From: Sitta carolinensis | Taxonomy: Eukaryota > Chordata > Aves > Passeriformes > Sittidae | DNA: 64,000 nucleotides | Direction of reading: 5' to 3' | NCBI GenBank assembly: GCA_032173965.1 | Contig: CM063292.1 | Location: forward strand, 5,594,001-5,658,000 | Shown: positions 41,471 through 49,483 of the stretch, piece by piece | Layout: each line of letters starts with the position of its first letter | How positions within the stretch are numbered: the first letter of the stretch is position 1 | Program-made: the position numbers and the translations under genes | Notes under the pieces: generated by a model | Seen by the model: only the letters and a program-made list of their open reading frames with translations | Databases searched by the model: none | What the model was told of the DNA's origin: nothing

Positions 41471-43447
41471 GGTATAATGAACCTTTTTAGGTCATGTAAG
41501 CCAAGAACCTTGTGTTGCTAAAGACCCCATCAGTTACTTTAAGCAGTTACCGTATTTTACTGTTTACAGGGAGTAAGTCCAGAGCATGGCGCTGAGCCCA
41601 TCGCATGCAGCACAGTTTATCACCAAAAATTAATGAGTTTGTGCCATCTTGCACTTCCAGACATTAAATCACGGGTTTGTTTAAAATTTACTGAAGTTCA
41701 CAACTTTTAATAAAGACCATCTCAACCTTCACAGTTACATGTCAAAACATCATGCCAGAATCATGCCCTCCTCACCGTTTACTGATGGCTGACTCCAAGA
41801 AAGAGATAGCATATAAAATTCACTCATTTTTTCATGCTGCCACTGCAACCATTCTTACTGTTGAAACAACTTAATGCAGAGCAGAAGGGAAAAAAGCAGC
41901 AATAATTTTTCTGAGCTAACACAGATTCTGCAGCATGCATATTGCAGGATATTATCAGGATAGCTCAGATACATAACATTAATATAATCATTGCATTCTC
42001 TCCCCTTAACTAATGCTAGTTTTCTGGTTTTGTAGAGTTTTCAGTTTAATTTGTGCAAGTTTGTACCAGGTTCTCCATGTACACACTTCAGCTAATTTCA
42101 GACAGAACATCACACTGTATAGCTGAACATGATCACGCAGATTATAAATGATAAATTCCACCATAAAGCTTTATAAAAATCTTTATTGCAACTTAAGTCT
42201 TTATTTCATTTAAATGAATAGATTTTTTTTTTAGCATCAAAATGTCGTCATTGATTTTTACATTTAGGCGAAAGCTGTTCATGAAAATTAGTAAAGTAGG
42301 ACATGCATCATGAGCAAGCACAGTGCAGATCTGGTGACACCAACCTTTAGGCACATCTCAGAGTCACTTGCAGCTTTCCAGATGCACCTCTGTGCTGTCT
42401 TCCCTTCAGAGAGAGAAACTGCCTCTAGATCATACAATGATATTCGCAATATTTATAGCATTTTATGAGCGTTAAAAGCTAGCAATGAAAATATCCTGAT
42501 TGCTAAAAAGCCATCACTTAATTTGGACTCAGGGTAGACAGAGCAAACTCAGGCGTAGCACCGATGCTGCATCTTCCATATAGTGACTGTCAGGCACTTC
42601 CAGGGGAATAAAATTGAAGCAGCTGCTAAAACCTCACAATTCCTAAAGCTAAACACAAGCCCTCTTGGATGTGACACAAAAGCGACCAAAATGTGTGTTT
42701 AAGCCTGTCTTTCCAAACTACTTTTTTTTTCTAATTTAGCAACAGAAACTTTACAGACAAATGAATAGAGGTTGTGTAATCATGATCTGGGCAGAATGGC
42801 CAAATAGGAAACTGTATAAGGAAATAGATATTTTTTTTTTGTTTTGTTTTCTCTCCTTCTGCAGTTTTGAAATGCAGCAAAAATCTGGTGGATTCAGTAA
42901 CACTAATACAAAACTGGAAAGTGGAGAGAGGAGAAGCAAGTTTCATTAAAAGGGAGAATTCTACATAAAATATACTGGAGCTGATAGAGGAAAGGAAGAG
43001 ACAGCCAAGATGTTCAGCTGCAAGTGGAGTCCAATTTGATGCTCAGCATGAGTTTAAAGGGAAGATTTTCTCAGCCTTAAAATAAAAGAGCAGTATTGGA
43101 TGCGTATGGGGCAGAAAACTGTCGTCACAGAAATGGATTGTGCCGGGCTTGGGAAAAGCGAGAGTGGCAAAAGTAGCTCATTTTGCTGTGCTACATTTAT
43201 AGATGTGCTCATTTGAATGCTCCCAGGAGGACCAGCTCTCTGCGTCCAGACAAAATTATACAGGCATCCCACCACGCTGCATCCCGGTGCTAAAACCTCA
43301 GCATAAAGGAGATCCACCACAGCTTAGCTGGGAATTTTGCCTTTGGATTTTGGGGAGCAGACCTGATTTCCTGCCAGCAGATCTGCTGCTGTCTTTCATT
43401 TCTTGTAGGATCAGCCCTCTGACATAAACAAATTGCTAACATCAAGG

Positions 43448-43592
43448 ACCTGATCCTGCTTCCACTGAAATCGATACAAGTTTTGTCATTGGTTTCAATG
43501 GGATCAAGGATTCAATCCTACCGTTTTTGAAGTCAATAGGGTTGGGGTTTTCTCTGAATAAGCAAGGTTGTGTTGATACTGCAGAATGGGCC
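43448..43592. mobile_element. Ancient palindromic interspersed repeat (MITE-like), copy 1
   Basis: The left arm CCTGATCCTGCTTCCACTGA and the right arm GTTTCAATGGGATCAAGGAT are inverted copies around a short centre. They are followed by TTGAAGTCAATAGGG, a CTCTGAATAAGC segment and CTGCAGAATGGGCCTA. I associate this wording (GATCCTGCTCCCATTGAAGT and its complement) with an old dispersed repeat in reptile and bird genomes, probably a non-autonomous element. I do not assign a database name. A second copy lies at 54135-54206. Confidence 0.6.
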
Positions 43593-46367
43593 TAAATTAT
43601 ATTGATTATTTGGATGTAACCCCAAGCATAAAAACAGGATTAGGGGAAAAATGGAAATGTATGAGAAAGTGAGTGTAGAGCAGCATCCGTTCGTGGCGTG
43701 CAGCGGGTCAGCAGGAGCTCAGCCAGAGCAAAGGCTGCAGTGGCACAGCACCAGGGAGCCAAGTCCACTGGAAAATTCTGGGGGGAAGAGAGAGAAGAAA
43801 TTCATCCAGGAGATCCTTTTTCATCTGCTCCCTCTAAAGCAAACCTTTGAGTCATTCATCCTTTATTAAAAATAAACAAAACATCGACAGAAGAAATTAT
43901 TGTCACACATACACACACAGTAATTGGTTCTGCTTCTTCGCTGCTCCTTCTTTTCCCTCTTCTCTGATACAGGGTTGTTCTGTGTTTCTGTAACAACTAC
44001 TGGCAAATCAGAATTTATTGTACATATGTTTGTGTTCCACTTAATAAAAAATATACTTATATTTTCAGATAAACTTTGTTAGTAATTCATGAGGTAAGTG
44101 ACTATTTATGCTAATAAGGGAGAAATATATTCTCAAGCATAATGCATTACATAAATTTGAATGCAAAATGTTCAATTATGAAGTAAATACAGGTAATGCA
44201 AACAGTAAATTACATCCAATAAAAATATATAAAGAATGTGTCTTCAAAGAGAGAGAGGCTTTTATTTGCATCTGTGAGTTGTTTAAAGTGAAAAGAATTA
44301 ATAAATACTGAATTACTCTTATGATGATTTAGCTCATAATTCAGCAATCCATAACGACTCCCAGTAATCAGACTGTTGTTTCATACCCTCCAATGTAAGG
44401 CAGGACTGTTTCCTCAGCAATTTTATCCCTACCAGATTATCTCGTCTGATTCTATTAATTCTCTCCCATAAATCTGCTAACAGTGATATGTGATTTACTT
44501 ACCCTGTTAACTGATCTGAAGACTGTTAAAAGGATTTATCTAGCACTGCACCTAGGAGCAGTTTATGCCTTATCACTCTGTTACCCTGAAGAAGTCTTTC
44601 TGAAATCAATTTGGCTGGTTTCATAGTTAAATTCAGCGGACACTGTTTAGTTCTGCACCATAAAATAAGACACTAGATAAACAAAAGGAGCAGTAACTGT
44701 ACTTAATGTGTTGGTCTTGATACGTGTTTAAGTTATAACAAATTGCTCTGTGAGTCCACACAACACGAAAGCTGCACGCTTGCTCCTGCTGGATGTGGAG
44801 TGTGGGACAGGCACGCGCGCTCCAGCCGTGCAAGTTCTGCCTCAGCTGCAGGCGTGCTCTGCACAGGCCGACCCCAGGGGCTCTGCAGTTAATGTTTCAC
44901 GTCCCCCTGCACGCTCTGTCAGAAAACTCTCCCACAATAAATACATATTAGTTTGGAGGCTCATGAACCAGGTCAGCAGCACACTGGGAGCGAGCAGAGC
45001 TCCACGGGTACGTCGTCGAAGGGAGATGCTTGAAAACAAAACAGAGCTATGAGAGGCTGTGAGAGGGACAGAGGAGTTTTCCCTCTGCCTGGCTCGGGGC
45101 AGGATTGTTACAAACAGTGCTGGGAAAAGGGAGCAGTCTGAAGGAATTGGCCTGCGATAATTGTGGAAAAACTGAAGACTGAATAGCTCTAATTGAAATG
45201 AAAGTGTGTGATTGTTATGGAAGAAACACTGTTAATAGAGGACTGTAAATGTTTAGACACCCATTGTGAATAGCCAAATAATAAAGAAAAATACTACTAA
45301 ATCGAGAATTATATACTGTAGGGAGGGGAATGTTGCTTCTGAAGGTTATCCAAAAATTGCTAATAATCTTTTTTCTCTGCTGCACTGAACAGTAGAGACA
45401 TTTTGGTGCAGCAGTTCTGTGTAACAATCACACAAGAACAATATTGTACGACTAGTAATTTTACTCGCTGTTCTGGTAGGTCAGAGCTTCAATTAATTTG
45501 CAGTACTTGCTTACATTGGTATCAATTAAGAGACGGTCCCCATTAGCTCACACAATTTCATACTCTTTGTCTAGAGTTCAGAGTTTACTCAGGAAATTTA
45601 CGCATTTGCAAATGTAGCACTTTGAATCTTCACATCCAAACAAACTATTTTATGGGGCTGGAGTCACATTTCCATAGCAATCTACCACACGGCCTAGGGA
45701 AATACTACAACTGTACATTCTGAAGTGCAGTAACCTTTTCATTTAAAAATATTAGCCCACATTTTATGTCCCTCACAGGAAGCATGTTAAGGGATATATA
45801 GTGCCACATTCATCTTGTTCAGGAGAAAAAAAAAAAAATACAGGGAATTGGCCTATCCTGGGGGATTTATTCTGTGAGCCTGAAGTTTTGTTGATTCCAA
45901 CAAAGTGAAGAAATAGAAAGTCAGTCAGTTAACTTGCATTAACTTTGTCATGGATTGCCATCTGTAAGACAAAGCTGCAGATGTGCACGGCTCTGTGTGT
46001 GCGGGTGTGTTTGTGGGACAGTGCACAACTGTATTTTAATTTTATTAGAAATGCTGGTAGCATTTTTTATCTTTACAAAATTGCCACTATGATAATTTCT
46101 AGATCTAGTTATCTTCCCAAATTTGCAATATGCCCCATCCCTTTCAGCTGCCAGGAACAGTACATGCTGTATGACTTTCAGATGTTAGTACTGGCACTCA
46201 TACTGATAATGGCATAGTCAGAAGACGTTATCCATTCGTAAATCCACTCACCAAGTGCTATTTCCTAAGCAGAGATTCTTTGGCTATTGCAAATGATGAC
46301 TTTCACAGTCGGTGAAAAATCACCCAGAGTCTTGCCCGCACCTACAGAGTGATACGCTGAGCGGGGT

Positions 46368-46375
46368 TATAAATA
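46368..46375 (+). promoter_or_regulatory. Upstream TATA-like motif
   Basis: TATAAATA sits in a locally GC-rich setting (GCGGGGT before it, CTCCGCGGGG shortly after), about 1.35 kb upstream of the main MAF TATA box and just before the CpG island. It could mark an alternative upstream promoter. No other core elements are evident, so it may be fortuitous. Confidence 0.3.
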
Positions 46376-46736
46376 GCAAACTCCGCGGGGGAAGGGACCG
46401 GGCTAGGGAGAAGGGAGGATTTGAAGTACAATGTTCAAGAAGCAGGTTTAATATATGACCAAGTGTCAGAAGTCAGGTTTCTGAGAATTACTTTTCAGAT
46501 AAACAACTTTATAGCACCGCACTTAATCTTACTTACTAGAGACATCTCATTTATCACGGAATTACAAGTAACTTTAATTCTATCGATATTCCCATAAAGC
46601 CCGGTCGGAAAATCGAGCCCGGCAGCCCCGGAGGCTGCGGGTCTCCCCGGCCCGCGATGGGACACGGCGGGTGCAGCGGGGGCCGGGCGGGACCGCGGCG
46701 GCTGCGGGGGCGGGCGGGGCGCGACGCGGGGGCCCG

Positions 46737-46860
46737 ACCCGTCCGGTCCCGTCCCGTCCCGTCCCATCCCATCCCGTCCCGTCCCGTCTCGTCCCGTCCC
46801 GTCCCGTCCCGTCCCGTCCCGTCCCATGCCGTCCCGTCCCGTCCTGGCCCGGCCCGGCCC
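46737..46860. repeat. (GTCCC)n minisatellite-like array
   Basis: About 22 pentamer units, mostly GTCCC with ATCCC, GTCTC and ATGCC variants, grading into GGCCC units at the right. It lies about 0.9 kb upstream of the MAF TATA box, inside the CpG island. The pentamer period gives long open frames of Pro/Ser/Val/Arg on one strand and Gly/Thr/Arg/Asp on the other that are not genes. Confidence 0.9.
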
Positions 46861-47071
46861 GGCGCTCGGCACTGACCTGCGGACGAGAGATGGCGCTGTC
46901 GAGGTTCGAACCGAGCCGCTCCGCTCCGCTCCTGCCGCCGCCGCTCCCCGGCCCCCGGACCGGCCCCAGCCCCCTCCCGCAGGGGAAGGGGGGCTGGGGG
47001 GAGGCGAAAGTAAATACAATTAGTTCTAAATGTATTAAATTAATTAGTCCTGGCCGGCACGCCGAGTGCGG

Positions 47072-47100
47072 CGGGAGGGGGTGCGGGGGGCAGCGCGGGG
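47072..47100 (+). other. Putative G-quadruplex motif
   Basis: Four G-runs (GGG, GGGGG, GGGGGG, GGGG) are separated by loops of 1, 3 and 6 nt. This satisfies the usual intramolecular quadruplex rule. A second G-run cluster lies at 46982-47004. Both are upstream of the MAF core promoter, on the + strand. Confidence 0.55.
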
Positions 47101-47578
47101 TTTGCAAACTTGCGGGACTCTCGCACCTCCGGGCGGGCGTGGGGGATGGAGGGATCGATGCCCCGTGCCCGTAACAAAATAATCAATAAGCGCCCGGGGC
47201 GCGGCAGGGGCGCGGAGCGATGACCCGCGGCCGGCACGGGGGAAGGGCCGCCCGCCCGCAGGTACCCGCGCCGGGCACGGCGGAGCCCCGCGCTGCCTCC
47301 GCGCTGCCCGCTCCCTGCCGGGCGCTGCCTGCTCCCCCGGGCTACCGCGTCCGGCGCTCCCCGTCCCCGCTCCCGGCCGCGCGGAGCTCCCCCGCGCCCT
47401 CGGTGCCGGGCCGGGCTCAGGGGCAGCTCCCGGGCACTCGGCCCCGGGGCAGGGCGCTCGCCCGCGGGCGCGCACGGTGCGGTGCGGTGCGGGGCGGGCG
47501 GAGCGGGCCGGCGGTGGCCGAGGCGAGGCGAGGCGAGGCCGGGCGCGGTGCCGGCGGCCAGGAGGGGGTTAAGCGGGC

Positions 47579-47591
47579 GCTGACAGTCAGC
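47579..47591. promoter_or_regulatory. Palindromic Maf-site-like element upstream of the MAF promoter
   Basis: GCTGACAGTCAGC is a perfect 13-bp palindrome about a central A. Each half is the TGCTGAC/GTCAGCA-type half-site bound by Maf proteins, but the spacing is one base longer than the C-MARE (TGCTGACGTCAGCA). A further ACTGACAGCC half-site lies at 47601-47610. c-Maf autoregulation of its own promoter has been reported in mammals, so this is a plausible autoregulatory site. That is inference. Confidence 0.45.
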
Positions 47592-47638
47592 TGAGCCCTG
47601 ACTGACAGCCCGCAAAGTTTCCCTGTCGCTAGACTCTT

Positions 47639-47646
47639 ATGCTAAT
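47639..47646 (+). promoter_or_regulatory. Octamer/POU-like motif
   Basis: ATGCTAAT lies about 67 bp upstream of the TATA box. It differs by one base from the canonical octamer ATGCAAAT and includes a TAAT homeodomain core. It sits between the palindromic element and the inverted CCAAT box, at a typical proximal promoter position. Confidence 0.4.
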
Positions 47647-47667
47647 GAGGCCGGGCGGCGCGCGCCC

Positions 47668-47672
47668 ATTGG
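47668..47672 (-). promoter_or_regulatory. MAF: Inverted CCAAT box of the MAF promoter
   Basis: ATTGG (CCAAT on the - strand) within GCCCATTGGCCC lies 41 bp upstream of the TATA box. Inverted CCAAT boxes at this distance typically bind NF-Y. The conserved order CCAAT, CRE, TATA supports a real core promoter. Confidence 0.7.
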
Positions 47673-47697
47673 CCCGGCCCCGAGCCCGTGTCCCGCC

Positions 47698-47705
47698 TGA
47701 CGTCA
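47698..47705 (+). promoter_or_regulatory. MAF: Perfect cAMP response element
   Basis: TGACGTCA is the full palindromic CRE. It lies 8 bp upstream of the TATA box, in the sequence CCTGACGTCACGGGC. CREB/ATF factors bind this site and large Mafs recognise the same core in C-MAREs, so cAMP-responsive or Maf-responsive control of MAF is plausible. Confidence 0.75.
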
Positions 47706-47712
47706 CGGGCGC

Positions 47713-47719
47713 TATAAAA
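47713..47719 (+). promoter_or_regulatory. MAF: TATA box of MAF
   Basis: TATAAAA within GCTATAAAACTCC sits in GC-rich DNA just after the CRE. Transcription would be expected to start roughly 25-35 bp downstream, near 47740-47750. The distance to the coding start leaves a 5'UTR of about 645 nt, in keeping with the long MAF leaders I know of in mammals. The exact start site is inferred. Confidence 0.8.
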
Positions 47720-47844
47720 CTCCGCAATGCTTTAAACTCTCCTGCCGGATCAAACCTTTAAATATTTTTCATCTTCTTGCTGTAGCTTTGAGGCCGAGTT
47801 GGTTTTTTTCCCTCTCTCTCTCTCTTTTTTTTTTTTTTTTAAAC

Positions 47845-47870
47845 TATTATTATTATTATTATTATTATTT
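47845..47870. repeat. (ATT)n repeat in the 5'UTR
   Basis: About eight ATT units follow a 16-nt T run. On the - strand it reads as AAT repeats, which produced a poly-Asn/Ile open frame with no coding meaning. Confidence 0.85.
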
Positions 47871-47943
47871 TGGTTGCGATACAGACTTTGATTTTTTTTT
47901 TTAATTTTTTTGCCTTCGCTCTCTTTCCCTCCGCCCTCCCCCG

Positions 47944-48003
47944 ATGAACCTCTCTCCTCGCTCTGCACTTTGCACGAGAGAGCCCAGAGGAAAGGCACCA
48001 TGA
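47944..48003 (+). CDS. uORF1 in the MAF leader (19 codons)
   Basis: ATG at 47944 opens a 19-codon frame that stops at TGA 48001-48003. Its start context is weak (C at -3, A at +4). Its stop overlaps the start of uORF2 in the sequence ATGA. The peptide has no recognisable features; any role would be in controlling translation of MAF. Expression is inferred only. Confidence 0.35.
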   Translation: MNLSPRSALCTREPRGKAP

Positions 48004-48011
48004 AGTGTTAA
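48000..48011 (+). CDS. uORF2 in the MAF leader (3 codons)
   Basis: ATG AAG TGT TAA, with A at -3 (CACCATGA), the best start context among the upstream ATGs. It begins inside the uORF1 stop codon. Such minimal uORFs can act by stalling or by permitting reinitiation. The function is untested. Confidence 0.35.
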   Translation: MKC

Positions 48012-48104
48012 AAATAACAAAACAAAACAACAACAACAACAAATTTACTCGCAACAACACCAGCTAACACTTCCAGCTGCGGTTCTCGAGCTGCGAAAGA
48101 GAGC

Positions 48105-48157
48105 GAGAAGAGAGAGAGAGAGAAGGGAGGGAGAGAGGAGGAAAAAAAAAAAAAAAA
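48105..48157. repeat. Purine-only tract in the 5'UTR
   Basis: 53 nt of A and G only: a (GA)n core at 48110-48123, then GGGAGGG, GAGAGAGGAGG and a 16-nt A run. It could form triplex DNA, and its GA core can pair in RNA with the CT tract at 47812-47824. Confidence 0.8.
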
Positions 48158-48163
48158 CCCTCT

Positions 48164-48199
48164 ATGCAAAAAGCGAATAGCGAGAGCCCCGCGCTCTGA
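48164..48199 (+). CDS. uORF3 in the MAF leader (11 codons)
   Basis: ATG at 48164 opens 11 codons ending at TGA 48197-48199. The start context is weak (T at -3). The stop shares its last base with the start of uORF4 (TGATG). The peptide is not recognisable. Confidence 0.3.
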   Translation: MQKANSESPAL

Positions 48200-48228
48200 T
48201 GCATCAGCGGAGCCTCTGCGAGGGATAA
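48199..48228 (+). CDS. uORF4 in the MAF leader (9 codons)
   Basis: ATG at 48199, overlapping the uORF3 stop, opens nine codons ending at TAA 48226-48228. The next ATG downstream is the MAF start, 164 nt away, a distance at which reinitiation is feasible. Context at the start is weak (C at -3). Confidence 0.3.
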   Translation: MHQRSLCEG

Positions 48229-48391
48229 CGCGGAGCGGGAGAGGAGCCGCCGGGGCGGACCGGAGCGGAGGCAGAGCAGGAGAGCGGAGCGGAGCTCGCC
48301 AAAAATCAAGCTGGCTCACCCGGTGGCGACTCAGAGCAGCCCCCTCGCTCCCGGAGCGCACCCTTTCTGGAGGACTCTCGGCAGCAAAAGG

Positions 48392-48937
48392 ATGGCATCA
48401 GAGCTGGCGATGAGCAGCTCCGACCTGCCCACCAGTCCCCTGGCCATGGAATATGTTAATGACTTCGATCTGATGAAGTTTGAAGTGAAAAAGGAGCCGG
48501 TGGAGACCGATCGCATTATCAGCCAGTGCGGCCGCCTGATCGCCGGGGGATCGCTCTCCTCCACCCCGATGAGCACGCCCTGCAGCTCCGTGCCCCCGTC
48601 CCCCAGCTTCTCGGCGCCCAGCCCCGGCTCCGGCTCCGACCAGAAGACCCACCTGGAAGACTACTACTGGATGACGGGGTACCCGCAGCAGCTCAACCCG
48701 GAGGCGCTGGGCTTCAGCCCCGAGGACGCGGTGGAGGCGCTGATCAACAGCAGCCACCACCCGCTGCCCGGCGCCTTCGATGGCTATGCTAGAGGGCAGC
48801 AGCTGGCCGCGGCCGCCGGCGGCTCCGTGCCGGCCGAGGAGATGGGCTCGGCGGCCGCCGTGGTGTCGGCGGTGATCGCCGCGGCGGCGGCGCAGGGCGG
48901 CGCGCCCCACTACCACCACCACCACCACCACCCGCAC

Positions 48938-48972
<35 letters not shown>

Positions 48973-49041
48973 GCACCCCCACGCCGCGGCGCCGGGCAGC
49001 GCGCCGCCCTCCTCCGCCTCCTCGGCCGCCGGCTCCGGCTC

Positions 49042-49072
<31 letters not shown>

Positions 49073-49483
49073 GGGGGGCTGCACCACCCGCACCACGGCG
49101 GCGGCGGCGGCGGCGGCGGCGGCCTCCACTTCGACGACCGCTTCTCCGACGAGCAGCTGGTGACCATGTCGGTGCGGGAGCTGAACCGGCAGCTGCGGGG
49201 CGTCAGCAAGGAAGAGGTGATCCGGCTGAAGCAGAAGAGGAGGACCCTCAAAAACAGGGGCTATGCCCAGTCCTGCCGCTTCAAGAGGGTCCAGCAGCGG
49301 CACGTCCTGGAGTCGGAGAAGAACCAGCTGCTGCAGCAAGTGGAGCACCTAAAGCAGGAGATCTCCAGGCTGGTCCGGGAGAGGGACGCCTACAAGGAAA
49401 AGTACGAGAAGCTGGTCAGCAATGGCTTCAGAGAAAACGGATCCAGCAGCGACAACCCTTCCTCTCCAGAGTTTTTCATGTGA
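48392..49483 (+). CDS. MAF: c-MAF, large Maf bZIP transcription factor
   Basis: A 363-residue sequence-specific transcription factor that acts in the nucleus by binding Maf recognition elements as a dimer. Known roles of the family include lens fibre crystallin expression, macrophage and T-cell differentiation, and chondrocyte development. Seen in order: an acidic N-terminus with a VKKE SUMO site (K33); a Ser/Thr/Pro cluster (S54, T58, T62, S70) equal to the GSK3 phosphodegron; the Maf transactivation segment (about 86-120); an Ala run; His-rich and Gly-rich linkers (174-244, G runs at 184-194, 218-226, 236-244); the extended homology region (about 247-278); the basic region (279-300) with N288, Y291-A292 and C295-R296; and a zipper with heptads L306, L313, L320, L327, Y334, L341. 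The C-terminus is EFFM. It is the first in-frame ATG, with A at -3 and G at +4; the upstream in-frame extension begins at GTG (48323). No intron interrupts it. The other large Mafs (MAFA, MAFB, NRL) are less likely because the N-terminus and basic region match c-MAF. Confidence 0.97.
48926..49123 (+). repeat. Duplicated CAC/GGC block encoding His-Pro-His-His-polyGly
   Basis: The 15-mer CACCACCCGCACCAC followed directly by a pure GGC run occurs twice: at 48926-48940 followed by ten GGC and a GGG, and at 49082-49096 followed by nine GGC. A third GGC run lies between them (49043-49069). The blocks encode the low-complexity linker between the activation domain and the DNA-binding domain. The copies look like a local duplication, or repeated slippage of one parent block. 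Runs of GGC may vary in length between alleles. Confidence 0.75.

Larger units (their letters stand above)
41471..46589. other. Gene-free proximal upstream region of MAF
   Basis: No coding or RNA gene visible. The block is AT-rich and contains one ancient palindromic repeat (43448-43592). It also has long stretches with many TAAT/ATTA cores (for example 45180-45330 and 45480-45800), as expected for developmental enhancers, though that is inference. An upstream TATA-like motif lies at 46368-46375. Confidence 0.55.
47743..48391 (+). other. MAF: Inferred 5'UTR of MAF
   Basis: The region between the inferred start site and the ATG at 48392 is low-complexity and unusual. It holds a pyrimidine tract (47803-47840), an ATT trinucleotide repeat (47845-47870), an AAC run (about 48024-48040) and a purine-only tract (48105-48157). 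It then becomes GC-rich. Four upstream ORFs lie at 47944-48003, 48000-48011, 48164-48199 and 48199-48228. The CT run at 47812-47824 is perfectly complementary to the GA run at 48110-48122. Long structured leaders with upstream ORFs are common in regulators under tight translational control. Confidence 0.65.
46590..49300. promoter_or_regulatory. MAF: MAF CpG island (promoter, 5'UTR and coding region)
   Basis: GC and CpG content are very high from about 46590 to 47745 and again from about 48180 to 49300, interrupted by the AT-rich middle of the 5'UTR. The island covers the core promoter and nearly all of the coding region. It also contains a (GTCCC)n array, G-runs able to form quadruplexes (46982-47004, 47072-47100) and AT-rich inserts at 47009-47046 and 47172-47190. 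Large open frames on both strands in this island are composition artefacts. Confidence 0.85.

Noticed and set aside
46495..47174. Open frames of 167-175 codons on both strands upstream of MAF
   Set aside because: They arise from the (GTCCC)n array and CpG-island composition; no conserved domain is visible.
47040..47615. 191-codon open frame on the - strand within the CpG island
   Set aside because: Pro/Ala/Arg-rich composition typical of stop-poor GC-rich DNA, with overlapping open frames on both strands.
48323..48391. In-frame N-terminal extension of MAF by 23 codons
   Set aside because: The extension starts at GTG, not ATG. The ATG at 48392 has a strong Kozak context and gives the N-terminus known for c-MAF.
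48398..49348. 316-codon open frame antisense to MAF
   Set aside because: It mirrors the GC-rich coding sequence, with Ala/Val/Arg/Gly runs produced by the GGC and CAC arrays. No independent features.
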